From: Martelella mediterranea | GTDB taxonomy: Bacteria > Pseudomonadota > Alphaproteobacteria > Rhizobiales > Rhizobiaceae | Reading direction: 5' to 3' | DNA length: 64,000 nucleotides | Assembly (NCBI GenBank): GCA_003001975.1 | Contig: PVUG01000002.1 | Location: 248,001-312,000 of the forward strand | Shown: positions 42,263 through 51,383 of the stretch, piece by piece | How positions within the stretch are numbered: position 1 is the first letter of the stretch | Layout: the number at the start of each line of letters is the position of its first letter | The notes under the pieces: generated by a model | What the model saw: only the letters and a program-made list of their open reading frames with translations | Database searches by the model: none | Told to the model about the DNA's origin: nothing | Made by a program: the position numbers and the translations under genes

Positions 42263-43066
42263 ATGAAAACGACGGTCGCATTTGCTTCATTGCTCACGGT
42301 TCTTTTGACGGGAAACGCTTTTGCCGACGACAGCCGCACGGTTGAGCTGCCTGCCGGCGATATCGAGATCGATCTCGACAGGTCCAACTTCGAGGCAATT
42401 ATTTCTGACGGTGAAACGCGCGTTCGGCTCGATTCCGCTTATCTGCCGGATGTTGTCGAAACCTACGAGGATTCTGCACTGCTGTTCATGGCAACAGGCG
42501 GGAACGCCTGCGCCGGGTTCTTCTCCTGGGTCACGCTTGATGAAGAGGGGCTCAGGGCAACGGAACCTTTCGGCACCTGCGCCGGCGACGGGCCAATCGA
42601 GATGACCGATGAAGGCCCCATGCTTGTTCTTGCCGCCGGCGGCGGTGACGAAATGGGCTATGTCTTCGATGGCGCTGCCGTGCGGAAGGTGCAGCTTGGG
42701 CTCAAGGAAGCCGGCGTGTCCGATCCGACAGATGCCACGGCCTGGGCCGACAAGCGCGCCTATGAGGTTCTGACATCTGCCGAGATGGAGCCGTTCCTGC
42801 TGGAGATCATGTCGTGGGAAGACCTGGAGACGGTGCGGTTTTCATCAGGCGTTGCCAGCGAGGGCATGACCCAGGATGGAGATTGGTATGCGGCCACTGG
42901 CTGCAGACCCCATGCCTGCAACATGGAAACGGCCGGCGTGGCAATCTCGACGAAGGATGGCCGTATTATCGTTGCGCACTGGGAGGAGGGAGAAGGCGAG
43001 ATATTCGGCGAGCCGGACAGTGCGCTTCCCAACAAGTTTCGCACGATACTGAAGGGGCAGTTTTAG
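42263..43066 (+). CDS. Periplasmic protein with an Ivy-like (lysozyme-inhibitor) motif
   Basis: 267 aa with a signal peptide (MKTTVAFASLLTVLLTGNAFA). The first mature half is not recognised and has two Cys (NACAGFF; GTCAGDG). The C-terminal part (about residues 200-260) includes WYAATGCRPHACNMETAGVAI, matching the disulfide-locked C-x-P-H-x-C loop that Ivy proteins insert into the lysozyme active site. Inhibition of lysozyme is thus plausible, not shown. ATG 42263 follows GGGGAGACGC. Confidence 0.65.
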   Translation: MKTTVAFASLLTVLLTGNAFADDSRTVELPAGDIEIDLDRSNFEAIISDGETRVRLDSAYLPDVVETYEDSALLFMATGGNACAGFFSWVTLDEEGLRATEPFGTCAGDGPIEMTDEGPMLVLAAGGGDEMGYVFDGAAVRKVQLGLKEAGVSDPTDATAWADKRAYEVLTSAEMEPFLLEIMSWEDLETVRFSSGVASEGMTQDGDWYAATGCRPHACNMETAGVAISTKDGRIIVAHWEEGEGEIFGEPDSALPNKFRTILKGQF

Positions 43067-43211
43067 GTCGCGCCGACGAGTGCGACAGGCCACGCCCAGG
43101 GATGACCTTTACATGCAGCGCCAGGCAAGTGCTGCTGCATCAGGCTTGAGCCGGAAATAGCGCTGGACAGGCAGGCCTTTGAACAATGCACGCCATTTTT
43201 GCCCATCGGGT

Positions 43212-43233
43212 AAATTTTGTGATGAAATTTTGT
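43212..43233 (+). promoter_or_regulatory. Tandem AAATTTTGT repeat upstream of the nucleoside transporter
   Basis: AAATTTTGT occurs at 43212-43220 and 43225-43233 (13-bp period), about 120 bases before the transporter gene. It is a possible operator. A small hairpin ACCGGCT/AGCCGGT lies at 43260-43279. Confidence 0.3.
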
Positions 43234-43355
43234 CGAAGCCGTGCAACGATATGCATCAAACCGGCTTTCTGCAGCCGGTCTTATATCAGGAGGGGGCGTC
43301 GAGCCTGCCGCTGAACAGGGTCCATGAGCACACTCACAGGGAACAGAGCTGCGTT

Positions 43356-44345
43356 ATGAAAAAAACTATTTTGAGCCTCATTGCCGTTGCCGCGATGTCG
43401 ACATCCGCGCTGGCCGATTTCAAGCCCGCACTTGTCTACGGCACGGGCGGAAAGTTCGACAAATCCTTCAACGAGTCGGCCTATAACGGCGCGGAAAAGT
43501 TCAAGGCCGATACCGGCGTTGATTATCGCGACTTCGAGCCGACCGGTGATGCGCAGGGCGAACAGGCGATCCTGAACTTCGCTTCCATGGGCTTCAGCCC
43601 GGTGGTTGCCCTGTCATTCGCGTGGAAATCGGCTGTCGAAAAGATCGCACCGCAGTTTCCCGACACCGAATTCTACATCGTCGATGATGTGATCGAAGCG
43701 CCGAATGTCCAGTCCGTCGTCTTCAAGGAAGAACAGGGCTCCTACCTCGTCGGCCTGCTGGCTGCGATGAAATCGGAAACCGGCGCCGTCGGTTTTGTCG
43801 GCGGCATGGATATTCCGCTGATCCACAAATTCGGCTGTGGCTATGCCCAGGGCGCGAAGGCTGCCAATGGCGATGTCACCATCCTGCGTAATTTCGTCGG
43901 CACCACGGGTGCTGCCTGGAACGACCCGGTCAAGGCCGGCGAGCTGACCAAGAACCAGATGGACCAGGGCGCCGACGTCATCTACGCGGCAGCCGGCGCG
44001 TCCGGTCTCGGTGTGCTACAGGCCGCTGCCGATGCCGAAAAGTTCTCGATCGGCGTCGACTCCAACCAGAACTACGTTCATCCCGGTTCGGTCCTGACCT
44101 CCATGGTCAAGCGCGTCGACAACGCCGTCTATGACGCCTTCAAGGCAAGCCAGGACGGCGATTTCGAAGCCGGTATCAACTCGCTCGGCGTTGCCGACAA
44201 TGGCGTCAGCTGGGCCTATGACGAATACAACAAGGCGCTGATCACCGAGGATATGTTGGCCGCCGTCGAAAAGGCCAAGGAAGGCATCGTCTCCGGTGAG
44301 ATCGAGGTGCACGACTACGCCGTCGACAACACCTGCCCCTATTGA
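43356..44345 (+). CDS. BMP-family nucleoside-binding lipoprotein-type ABC substrate-binding protein
   Basis: 329 aa. The signal peptide MKKTILSLIAVAAMSTSALA lacks a lipobox Cys. The mature part matches the BMP/PnrA family: ALVYGTGGKFDKSFNESAYNGAEKF, FYIVDDVIEAPNVQSVVFKEEQGSYLVG, GFVGGMDIPLIHKFGCGYAQGAKA and VIYAAAGASGLGVLQAA. PnrA-like proteins bind purine or pyrimidine nucleosides. It is followed by the ATPase and two permease genes and then salvage enzymes, which supports nucleoside uptake. Confidence 0.92.
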   Translation: MKKTILSLIAVAAMSTSALADFKPALVYGTGGKFDKSFNESAYNGAEKFKADTGVDYRDFEPTGDAQGEQAILNFASMGFSPVVALSFAWKSAVEKIAPQFPDTEFYIVDDVIEAPNVQSVVFKEEQGSYLVGLLAAMKSETGAVGFVGGMDIPLIHKFGCGYAQGAKAANGDVTILRNFVGTTGAAWNDPVKAGELTKNQMDQGADVIYAAAGASGLGVLQAAADAEKFSIGVDSNQNYVHPGSVLTSMVKRVDNAVYDAFKASQDGDFEAGINSLGVADNGVSWAYDEYNKALITEDMLAAVEKAKEGIVSGEIEVHDYAVDNTCPY

Positions 44346-44479
44346 TCCCGTAACCGGTTCGGGCGGACACGTTTTGCCGTGTCCGCCCGTCCTGCGGCAT
44401 ACCGATCCCCTGCCCCCGGCAGTGCCGTTTGAGCGCAACAGCAATTGCGCGTAATCCCCGTTTCGGAGGTTTTAGGCTC

Positions 44480-45991
44480 TTGAGCACACCGCCCGCAATC
44501 GAACTCATTGGCATCGACAAGAGTTTCGGGCCCGTCCACGCCAACAAGAATATCAATCTGAAGGTCGAGAAGGGCTCCATCCACGGTATTATCGGCGAGA
44601 ACGGGGCCGGGAAATCGACCCTGATGTCGATCCTCTACGGCTTCTATCAGGCCGATCGCGGCGAAATTCGCGTCAATGGCAAACAGCTCGAAATCACTGA
44701 CAGCGACGACGCCATTGCCGCCGGCATCGGCATGGTCCATCAGCATTTCATGCTGGTGGAGGACTTTACCGTTCTTGAAAATGTCATGTTGGGTGCCGAA
44801 GGCGGCGCGCTTCTCAGGCAGGGCGTGAGCAAGGCCCGCAAGGAGCTGAAACGGCTTGAGAGCGAATACGGGCTGGAGGTCGATCCCGACGCCATTATCG
44901 AGCAATTGCCGGTGGGCCTGCAGCAGCGTGTCGAAATTCTCAAGGCGATGTTCCGTGGCGCGGAAATCCTGATCCTGGACGAGCCGACCGGCGTTTTGAC
45001 CCCGGCGGAGGCCGATCACCTGTTTCGCATTCTCGGCATGCTGCGCGATCAGGGGCATACGGTCATTCTGATTACCCATAAGCTGCGCGAGATCATGGCG
45101 ATTACCGATGAGGTTTCGGTGATGCGCGGCGGCGAGATGGTGGCGACCCGCAAGACCGCCGAAACCACCGTGGAAGAACTGGCCGAACTGATGGTTGGCC
45201 GCCGGGTTCTGCTGCGTGTGGACAAGGGCGAGCCGAACCCCGGCGACGTTGCCCTGTCGGTGCGCAATCTGACCGTTCACGACAGCCGTGGCGTGCCGAT
45301 GGTCAAGAATGTCTCTTTCGATGTCCGCGCGGGTGAAATTGTCGGCATTGCCGGTGTGGCCGGAAACGGACAGTCGGAGCTGCTGGAAGCGCTTTCCGGC
45401 ATCCGCAAACCGCATTCGGGCGAGATCTACGTGCACGGCAAGAAGATCGTCAACGCCAATCCCGCCACCTATCGCAAGATCGGCATCGCCCATATTCCCG
45501 AAGACCGGCACCATATGGGTCTCATCCTGCCGTTCGAAGAACGGGAAAACAGCATTCTCGGCTATCACCAGCTGGAAAAATACGGCCGGGGCGGCGTCCT
45601 CAACCGTCAGGCAATCCTGGATGATGCGCGCGACAAGATCGAGAAATACGATATTCGTCCGCCGAACCCGATGTTGAAGACCGCAAATTTCTCCGGCGGC
45701 AACCAGCAGAAGATCGTTGTGGCGCGCGAAATCGAGCGCGACCCGGATATCCTGCTTGTCGGTCAGCCGACACGCGGTGTCGATATCGGCGCGATCGAAT
45801 TCATCCATCGGCGCATCATCGATATGCGCGACAGCGGCAAGGCCGTGCTACTGGTCTCCGTCGAACTCGACGAGATCCGCGCCCTTGCCGACCGTATCCT
45901 GGTGATGTTCGCGGGCGAGAATGTCGGCGAGGCAACACCTGATGCCGGCGAACAGCAACTCGGCCTGATGATGGCCGGCATAGCGTCTTGA
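44480..45991 (+). CDS. Nucleoside ABC transporter ATPase (two ABC domains)
   Basis: 503 aa with two nucleotide-binding domains. The first has Walker A GENGAGKS and Walker B ILILDEPTG. The second has a less typical Walker A, GVAGNGQS, and signature FSGGNQQK, with LLVGQPTRGVDIG in place of the usual Walker B Glu. This unequal pair is normal for ABC-2-fold sugar/nucleoside importers. The start is TTG 44480, ten bases after CGGAGG. Partners are the two permeases downstream. Confidence 0.9.
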   Translation: MSTPPAIELIGIDKSFGPVHANKNINLKVEKGSIHGIIGENGAGKSTLMSILYGFYQADRGEIRVNGKQLEITDSDDAIAAGIGMVHQHFMLVEDFTVLENVMLGAEGGALLRQGVSKARKELKRLESEYGLEVDPDAIIEQLPVGLQQRVEILKAMFRGAEILILDEPTGVLTPAEADHLFRILGMLRDQGHTVILITHKLREIMAITDEVSVMRGGEMVATRKTAETTVEELAELMVGRRVLLRVDKGEPNPGDVALSVRNLTVHDSRGVPMVKNVSFDVRAGEIVGIAGVAGNGQSELLEALSGIRKPHSGEIYVHGKKIVNANPATYRKIGIAHIPEDRHHMGLILPFEERENSILGYHQLEKYGRGGVLNRQAILDDARDKIEKYDIRPPNPMLKTANFSGGNQQKIVVAREIERDPDILLVGQPTRGVDIGAIEFIHRRIIDMRDSGKAVLLVSVELDEIRALADRILVMFAGENVGEATPDAGEQQLGLMMAGIAS

Positions 45992-45998
45992 GGTTGAT

Positions 45999-47108
45999 AT
46001 GAGCACCGCCAACGCGCCCCTGCCCGGCTGGGTCACATTCATCCTGATGCCGCTCCTCAATCTCGTCACGGCCCTTGCCATTTCCGGGCTGGTGATCTGG
46101 ATGATCGGCCAGAATCCGCTCGATGCGCTCACCGTGCTGATCAACGGCGCGCTCGGTAATGGCATGGGCATCGGCTTCACGCTTTTCTATGCCACCAACT
46201 TCATCTTCACCGGATTGTCGGTGGCGATGGCCTATCACGCCGGCCTGTTCAATATCGGCTCGGAAGGGCAGGCCTATATCGGCGGTCTTGGCTGTGCGCT
46301 GGTGGCACTGGCGCTCGACCAGTATGTGCCGTGGTATGTGACGATGCCGATTGCCGTTCTCGGTGCGGCGATTTTCGGTGCTGCATGGGCGTTCATTCCC
46401 GCCTGGCTGCAGGCCAAACGCGGCAGCCATATCGTCATCACCACCATCATGTTCAACTTTATCGCCGCCGCGCTGATGGTCTATCTGCTTGTCCATGTGC
46501 TCAAGCCCGCAGGCGCGATGTCGCCCGAAACCCGCGGTTTCCTGCCCGGCGGACAATTGCCGAGCCTCAACTGGCTGATGGCGATTTTCGGTTCCAGACT
46601 GGGCCCGGCGCCGCTCAACGTCTCGTTCATCATCGCGCTCGTCATGTGTGTCGCCGTCTGGTTCCTGATCTGGCGAACCAAGTTCGGTTATTCGGTGCGC
46701 GCGCTTGGCATGAATGCCACGGCAGCCACCTATGCCGGCATCCCTTATGCGCGCACGGTCATCATCGCCATGCTGCTGTCGGGCGGGCTTGCTGGCATGA
46801 TGGCGCTGAATGTGGTGATGGGCTCCGCCGACCGGCTGCAGGTTGAATTTGCCGGCGGCGCGGGCTTTGTCGGCATCGCCGTTTCCCTGATGGGACGCAG
46901 CCATCCGCTCGGCATCGTTCTGGCGGCCATCCTGTTCGGGATTCTCTATCAGGGCGGCGCGCAGGTCTCCTTCATGATGCCGGAGATTACCCGCGACATG
47001 ATCGTGATGATCCAGGGGCTTGTCATCCTGTTTGCCGGTGCGCTGGAGTTTCTCTATCGCCCCGCGCTCGTCAGGCTGTTTTCACGGCGACAGATGTTGG
47101 AGGCTTGA
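45999..47108 (+). CDS. Nucleoside ABC transporter permease (NupP/BmpB-like)
   Basis: 369 aa, about ten helices, BPD_transp_2 family. YHAGLFNIGSEGQAYIGGLG and TKFGYSVRALGMNATAATYAGIPYART (coupling-loop region) are characteristic. The start is seven bases after the ATPase stop. It works with the next gene's product as a heterodimeric channel. Confidence 0.92.
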   Translation: MSTANAPLPGWVTFILMPLLNLVTALAISGLVIWMIGQNPLDALTVLINGALGNGMGIGFTLFYATNFIFTGLSVAMAYHAGLFNIGSEGQAYIGGLGCALVALALDQYVPWYVTMPIAVLGAAIFGAAWAFIPAWLQAKRGSHIVITTIMFNFIAAALMVYLLVHVLKPAGAMSPETRGFLPGGQLPSLNWLMAIFGSRLGPAPLNVSFIIALVMCVAVWFLIWRTKFGYSVRALGMNATAATYAGIPYARTVIIAMLLSGGLAGMMALNVVMGSADRLQVEFAGGAGFVGIAVSLMGRSHPLGIVLAAILFGILYQGGAQVSFMMPEITRDMIVMIQGLVILFAGALEFLYRPALVRLFSRRQMLEA

Positions 47109-47111
47109 ACC

Positions 47112-48083
47112 ATGCACAGTATCGATATCATCGTCGGCATGCTCGGTTCGACCGTGCGCCTCTCCATTCCGCTGATTTTCACCGCGCTGGCGGGTCTTTT
47201 TTCCGAACGTTCCGGCGTTCTGGATATCGGGCTTGAAGGCAAGATGCTGGCTTCGGCCTTTGCCGCAGCGGTGGTCGCCTATTACACCGGCTCGCCATGG
47301 CTCGGTCTGCTCGGCGGCATCCTCATCTCCATTGTCTTCAGCATCATCCACGGCTATGCCTCGATTACCGCGCGCGGCAATCAGATCGTCTCCGGGGTGG
47401 CGCTCAACTTTGTCGCCGGCGGACTGGCCGCCGTGCTCGGCAATGCCTGGTTCCGCCAGGGCGGGCGCACGCCGCAGCTTGAAAACACCGCCCGTTTCAC
47501 CGGCATTGAATTTCCCGGTGCGGAAGCAGCAAGCCAGATGGGCTTTTTCGGCAAGTTTTATGCCGGTGTGATTTCCGGCCAGAACATTCTCGTCTATCTC
47601 GCCTTCATCACCGTGCCGATTGTCTGGTGGGTGGTCTACAAGACCCGTTTCGGCCTGAGGCTGCGCGCCGTTGGTGAAAATCCGGGTGCGGTCGATACCG
47701 CCGGTATCTCGGTCACCTGGCTGCGCTATCGCACCGCGATCATCGCCGGCTTTCTCTGCGGTTTTGCCGGGACCTACCTGTCGATCGCCCAGTCGGCGTC
47801 GTTCATCAACAATATGTCCGCCGGCAAGGGCTTTATCGCGCTGGCCGCCCTCATCTTCGCCAAGTGGCGGCCGGTCCCGGTCCTGTTCGCCTGCCTGCTG
47901 TTCGGTTTCCTCGATGCGTTTTCGAACTTCATGCAGGGCAAGGCAATACCGCTCATCGGCGAGGTGCCGGTTCAGTTCTTCCAGGCGCTGCCCTATATTC
48001 TCACCTGCGTGCTGCTGGCCGGTTTCATCGGCACGGCCCGCCCGCCGAAGGCCGGCGGCATTCCCTATACCAAGGAGCGGTAG
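47112..48083 (+). CDS. Nucleoside ABC transporter permease (second subunit)
   Basis: 323 aa, about nine helices, BPD_transp_2 family. SERSGVLDIGLEGKMLASAF, ITARGNQIVSGVALNFVAGGL and TRFGLRLRAVGENPGAVDTAG (coupling loop) match the family. It lies three bases after its partner and is followed four bases later by the cytidine deaminase gene, so transport and salvage are co-expressed. Confidence 0.92.
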   Translation: MHSIDIIVGMLGSTVRLSIPLIFTALAGLFSERSGVLDIGLEGKMLASAFAAAVVAYYTGSPWLGLLGGILISIVFSIIHGYASITARGNQIVSGVALNFVAGGLAAVLGNAWFRQGGRTPQLENTARFTGIEFPGAEAASQMGFFGKFYAGVISGQNILVYLAFITVPIVWWVVYKTRFGLRLRAVGENPGAVDTAGISVTWLRYRTAIIAGFLCGFAGTYLSIAQSASFINNMSAGKGFIALAALIFAKWRPVPVLFACLLFGFLDAFSNFMQGKAIPLIGEVPVQFFQALPYILTCVLLAGFIGTARPPKAGGIPYTKER

Positions 48084-48087
48084 AGAA

Positions 48088-48486
48088 ATGGCAACCGCCG
48101 ACGACCTTTTCGACAGGGCCCGCGCGGCCAGTGAGAAGGCCTATGCGCCCTATTCGAAGTTTCCGGTGGGCGCGGCCCTTCTGACCGAAGACGGCCAGGT
48201 CTTTACCGGCGCCAATGTCGAAAACCTCGCCTTTCCCGAAGGCATCTGCGCCGAAGGCGTTGCCATCGGCCATATGGTGATGGGCGGTGCGCTGAAGATC
48301 AGGGCTGCAGCCGTCTATGCGCCCCGGCTGGCACTGTGCCCGCCCTGCGGCGGCTGCCGGCAGAAACTGGCCGAATTCTCCGATCCGGACACGAAGGTCT
48401 ATCTCTGCGACGATGGCGGCGTGCGTGAAACCGTGACGATTGCGGAATTGCTCCCGCATGCCTTTGCCACCGGTGAAATCGGATGA
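48088..48486 (+). CDS. cdd: Cytidine deaminase
   Basis: 132 aa zinc enzyme that converts cytidine/deoxycytidine to uridine/deoxyuridine. The zinc and catalytic residues are in EGICAEGVAIG (Cys and proton-shuttle Glu) and LCPPCGGCRQ (two Cys). AYAPYSKFPVGAALL is the substrate-binding start. The usual Arg in CAER is Gly here. ATG 48088 is chosen; the frame runs back into the permease gene. It ends in a 4-base overlap with the phosphorylase gene. Confidence 0.93.
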   Translation: MATADDLFDRARAASEKAYAPYSKFPVGAALLTEDGQVFTGANVENLAFPEGICAEGVAIGHMVMGGALKIRAAAVYAPRLALCPPCGGCRQKLAEFSDPDTKVYLCDDGGVRETVTIAELLPHAFATGEIG

Positions 48487-49277
48487 GCGACGCTGCTCTC
48501 CTTCTGCGCGAGGCGCTCGGCGACCTTCGCCCCCGCACCGCTCTGGTGCTCGGCTCGGGCCTCGGCGGCGTCACCGATGCCCTTTCCGACAAACAGTATT
48601 TTGCCTTTTCCGAACTTCCGGGTTTTCCCGTCGGCGGCGTCAGCGGCCATGAGGGCTCCGTCGTCATCGGCAAGCTTGCCGAAAAGCCGGTGATCATGCT
48701 TTCCGGCCGGGTGCATTACTACGAGCAGGGCGATGCGGCGGCGATGCGGGTGCCGCTCGAAACGCTTGCCGCGCTCGGCATCGAGGAACTGCTGCTGACC
48801 AATGCCGCCGGATCGCTGAGACAGGACATACCGCCGGGCGCGGTGATGCTGATCACCGACCACATCAACTATTCCGGCATGAACCCGCTGATCGGGGAAA
48901 AATCCGACCGCCGCTTCACCGGAATGAGCCAGGCCTATGATGCCGATCTGGCTGATGCGATGCGTAAGGCGTCCCGAGATTTGGATATTGACCTTGCCGA
49001 AGGCGTCTATATGTGGTTTTCAGGTCCGAGTTTCGAAACTCCGGCGGAAATCCGCATGGCCCGGATACTGGGTGCCGACGCTGTCGGCATGTCCACAGTG
49101 CCCGAGGTCATTCTGGCGCGCTTTCTGGGTCTGAAAGTCGTCGCGGCTTCCGTCATCACCAACTTCGGCGCCGGCATGAGCCAGGGTGAACTCGGCCATG
49201 AGGAAACCAAGGAAATGGCGCCGATCGGCGGCCGCAAGCTGGCTGCCATTGTCAAACGCATGATTGGCGGGGGGTAG
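48483..49277 (+). CDS. Purine-nucleoside phosphorylase, trimeric type
   Basis: 264 aa. GSGLGG (phosphate loop), LSGRVHYYEQG, TNAAGSLRQDIPPG, TDHINYSGMNPL, GVYMWFSGPSFETPAE and DAVGMSTVPEVI are the stretches of the trimeric PNP/MTAP family. It cleaves inosine or guanosine with phosphate to base plus ribose 1-phosphate. It overlaps the deaminase stop by four bases (ATGA). Confidence 0.92.
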   Translation: MSDAALLLREALGDLRPRTALVLGSGLGGVTDALSDKQYFAFSELPGFPVGGVSGHEGSVVIGKLAEKPVIMLSGRVHYYEQGDAAAMRVPLETLAALGIEELLLTNAAGSLRQDIPPGAVMLITDHINYSGMNPLIGEKSDRRFTGMSQAYDADLADAMRKASRDLDIDLAEGVYMWFSGPSFETPAEIRMARILGADAVGMSTVPEVILARFLGLKVVAASVITNFGAGMSQGELGHEETKEMAPIGGRKLAAIVKRMIGGG

Positions 49278-49280
49278 GCC

Positions 49281-50054
49281 ATGAAACATCACACAGAGCA
49301 GCAGGCCGCTTCGGTTTCGCTTTCGCTCCTCGACCTGACGAACCTTTCCGATGACTGCGCCGACAAGGACATCGAGGCGCTGATCGCGCGCGCCTACACG
49401 CCCTACGGCACGCCGGCGGCGATCTGCATCTGGCCGCGCTTTGTCAGCCTTGCCCGGCAGATGCTCGGCACCGACCACATGATCAAGATCGCGACCGTGG
49501 TCAATTTCCCCTCGGGCGACATGTCGATCAGTGCCGTGGAAGAAGAAACGGAACAGGCGATCCGCGACGGGGCTGACGAAATCGACCTCGTCATTCCCTA
49601 CAACAAGCTGAAAGCCGGCAATGACTGGGCGGTGAGCGAGATGGTCCATGCCATCCGCTTCCTGTGCCGCGAGCCGGTGACCCTCAAGGTCATACTGGAA
49701 ACCGGCGAACTGGCCGATGCCGCGCTGATCCGCAAGGCTGCGAAGATCGCCATTGCCGAAGGCGCCGACTTCATCAAGACCTCGACCGGCAAGGTCAGGG
49801 TCAACGCCACGCTCGAGGCCGCCGACATCATGCTCGGCGTTATCCGCGAGGCAGACCGCCGGGTCGGGTTCAAACCGGCAGGCGGAATTTCCTCGGTGCG
49901 CGATGCGCAGCTTTACCTGAGCCTTGCCGAAACGGTGATGGGTGAAGGCTGGGTCATGCCGACCACCTTCCGCTTCGGGGCTTCCGGGCTTCTCGACGAT
50001 ATTCAGGGCGTGCTCGCGGGCAAGCAGTCGACCGTTTCCGGCAGCGACTATTAA
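49281..50054 (+). CDS. deoC: Deoxyribose-phosphate aldolase
   Basis: 257 aa. The canonical DeoC Schiff-base motif DFIKTSTGKV is present, along with IATVVNFPSGDM, EIDLVIPYNKL and VGFKPAGGISSVRDA. It splits 2-deoxyribose 5-phosphate into glyceraldehyde 3-phosphate and acetaldehyde, completing nucleoside breakdown. It is more typical than the DeoC-like protein at 36386. It sits three bases after the phosphorylase gene. Confidence 0.95.
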   Translation: MKHHTEQQAASVSLSLLDLTNLSDDCADKDIEALIARAYTPYGTPAAICIWPRFVSLARQMLGTDHMIKIATVVNFPSGDMSISAVEEETEQAIRDGADEIDLVIPYNKLKAGNDWAVSEMVHAIRFLCREPVTLKVILETGELADAALIRKAAKIAIAEGADFIKTSTGKVRVNATLEAADIMLGVIREADRRVGFKPAGGISSVRDAQLYLSLAETVMGEGWVMPTTFRFGASGLLDDIQGVLAGKQSTVSGSDY

Positions 50055-50062
50055 GGCCGCTC

Positions 50063-51379
50063 ATGCTGGCGCAGGAGACGATCCGGAAGAAACGCGACGG
50101 CTTTTCACTAACCGCCGCAGAAATTGCGGATTTCGTCCGCGCGCTTTCCGACGAAACGCTCTCCGAAGCCCAGGCCGCCGCCTTTGCCATGGCCGTCTAT
50201 TTTCGCGGCATGGATGAGGCGGAAACCGTGGCGCTGACCCTTGCCATGCGCGACAGCGGCACGGTTCTCGCCTGGCCGGGCATCGACAGGCCTATCGCCG
50301 ACAAACACTCCACCGGCGGCATCGGCGACAATGTCTCGCTGATGCTGGCGCCGATTGCAGGGGCTTGCGGGCTCGCTGTGCCGATGATTTCCGGCCGCGG
50401 GCTCGGCGCCACCGGCGGCACGCTCGACAAGCTGGAATCGATCCCCGGCTATGATGTCAGCCCCGACGAAGCCCGCCTTCGCCGCACAATCGCACAAACC
50501 GGCTGCGCCATTGTCGGCCAGACGGCAACGTTGGCGCCCGCCGACAAGCGGCTTTATGCGATCCGCGATGTGACGGCAACGGTGGAATCCATGCCGCTGA
50601 TCGTCTCTTCGATCCTGTCGAAAAAGCTCGCGGCCGGGCTTCAGACACTTGTGCTCGACGTCAAGTTCGGCGGCGGCGCGTTCATGCAGGACGCCGACGG
50701 TGCAATGGAGCTCGCACGGCTTCTGGTCAAGGTTGCCAATGGGGCGGGCCTGCCGACGACGGCTCTGGTGACGGACATGAACGAGCCGCTGGCCGATGCT
50801 GTCGGCAATGCCGTGGAAGTGGCAAACGCGCTTGCTTTTCTCAAGGGAGAGAAGACGGGAACACGGCTTGAAAGGATTGTGCTGGCACTTGCCGCCGAGA
50901 TGATTTTCGGCGCGCGACTTGCCAGCGACCGGCCTTCGGCGAAAGCAGCCGCTGCCGATGCCCTTGCAAGCGGGCGGGCGCTGGAAACCTTCGCCCGGAT
51001 GATTTCCGCACTCGGAGGCACCGCCGATTTTGTCGAGAACGCCGATACCCGCCTGCCGCAGGCCCCGATCATCCGGCCTGTCGCCGCGCCGGTCTCCGGC
51101 TATCTGGCGAAAGCCGACGCGCGCGCCATCGGCATGAGCGTCGTCACGCTTGGCGGCGGACGAAAAAAGCCGGGCGCGCGGATCGACCACCGTGTCGGTT
51201 ATTCCGGGCTGCAGCCGCTGGGTACCGCGGTCAAGGCGGGCGAACCGCTCGGTTTTGTCCATGCCGCAAACGAGGATGACTGCGCGGCCGCATCCCATGC
51301 GCTGCGCAACGCATTCACGATCACCGCCGAGCCTCCGCAGGAGCGCCCGCTTGTCATCGAACGGATCGGCGGGGCCTGA
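50063..51379 (+). CDS. deoA: Thymidine phosphorylase-like protein with active-site His replaced
   Basis: 438 aa, full length for DeoA. KHSTGGIGDNVSLMLAPIAGACG, MISGRGLG.TGGTLDKLES, ADKRLYAIRDVTATVESMPLI (Tyr and Arg of the thymine pocket) and SSILSKKLA (Ser, Lys) are kept. Residue 116 is Ala (GCC, 50408-50410) where the family has His (GLGHTGG), His85 in the E. coli enzyme. Activity or specificity may therefore differ. It is the last gene of the operon, starting eight bases after deoC. Confidence 0.9.
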   Translation: MLAQETIRKKRDGFSLTAAEIADFVRALSDETLSEAQAAAFAMAVYFRGMDEAETVALTLAMRDSGTVLAWPGIDRPIADKHSTGGIGDNVSLMLAPIAGACGLAVPMISGRGLGATGGTLDKLESIPGYDVSPDEARLRRTIAQTGCAIVGQTATLAPADKRLYAIRDVTATVESMPLIVSSILSKKLAAGLQTLVLDVKFGGGAFMQDADGAMELARLLVKVANGAGLPTTALVTDMNEPLADAVGNAVEVANALAFLKGEKTGTRLERIVLALAAEMIFGARLASDRPSAKAAAADALASGRALETFARMISALGGTADFVENADTRLPQAPIIRPVAAPVSGYLAKADARAIGMSVVTLGGGRKKPGARIDHRVGYSGLQPLGTAVKAGEPLGFVHAANEDDCAAASHALRNAFTITAEPPQERPLVIERIGGA

Positions 51380-51383
51380 CCGG

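Noticed and set aside
43067-43355. Purine riboswitch before the nucleoside transporter
   Set aside because: No recognisable conserved junction sequences or three-helix arrangement; only a small hairpin and the tandem AAATTTTGT are visible.
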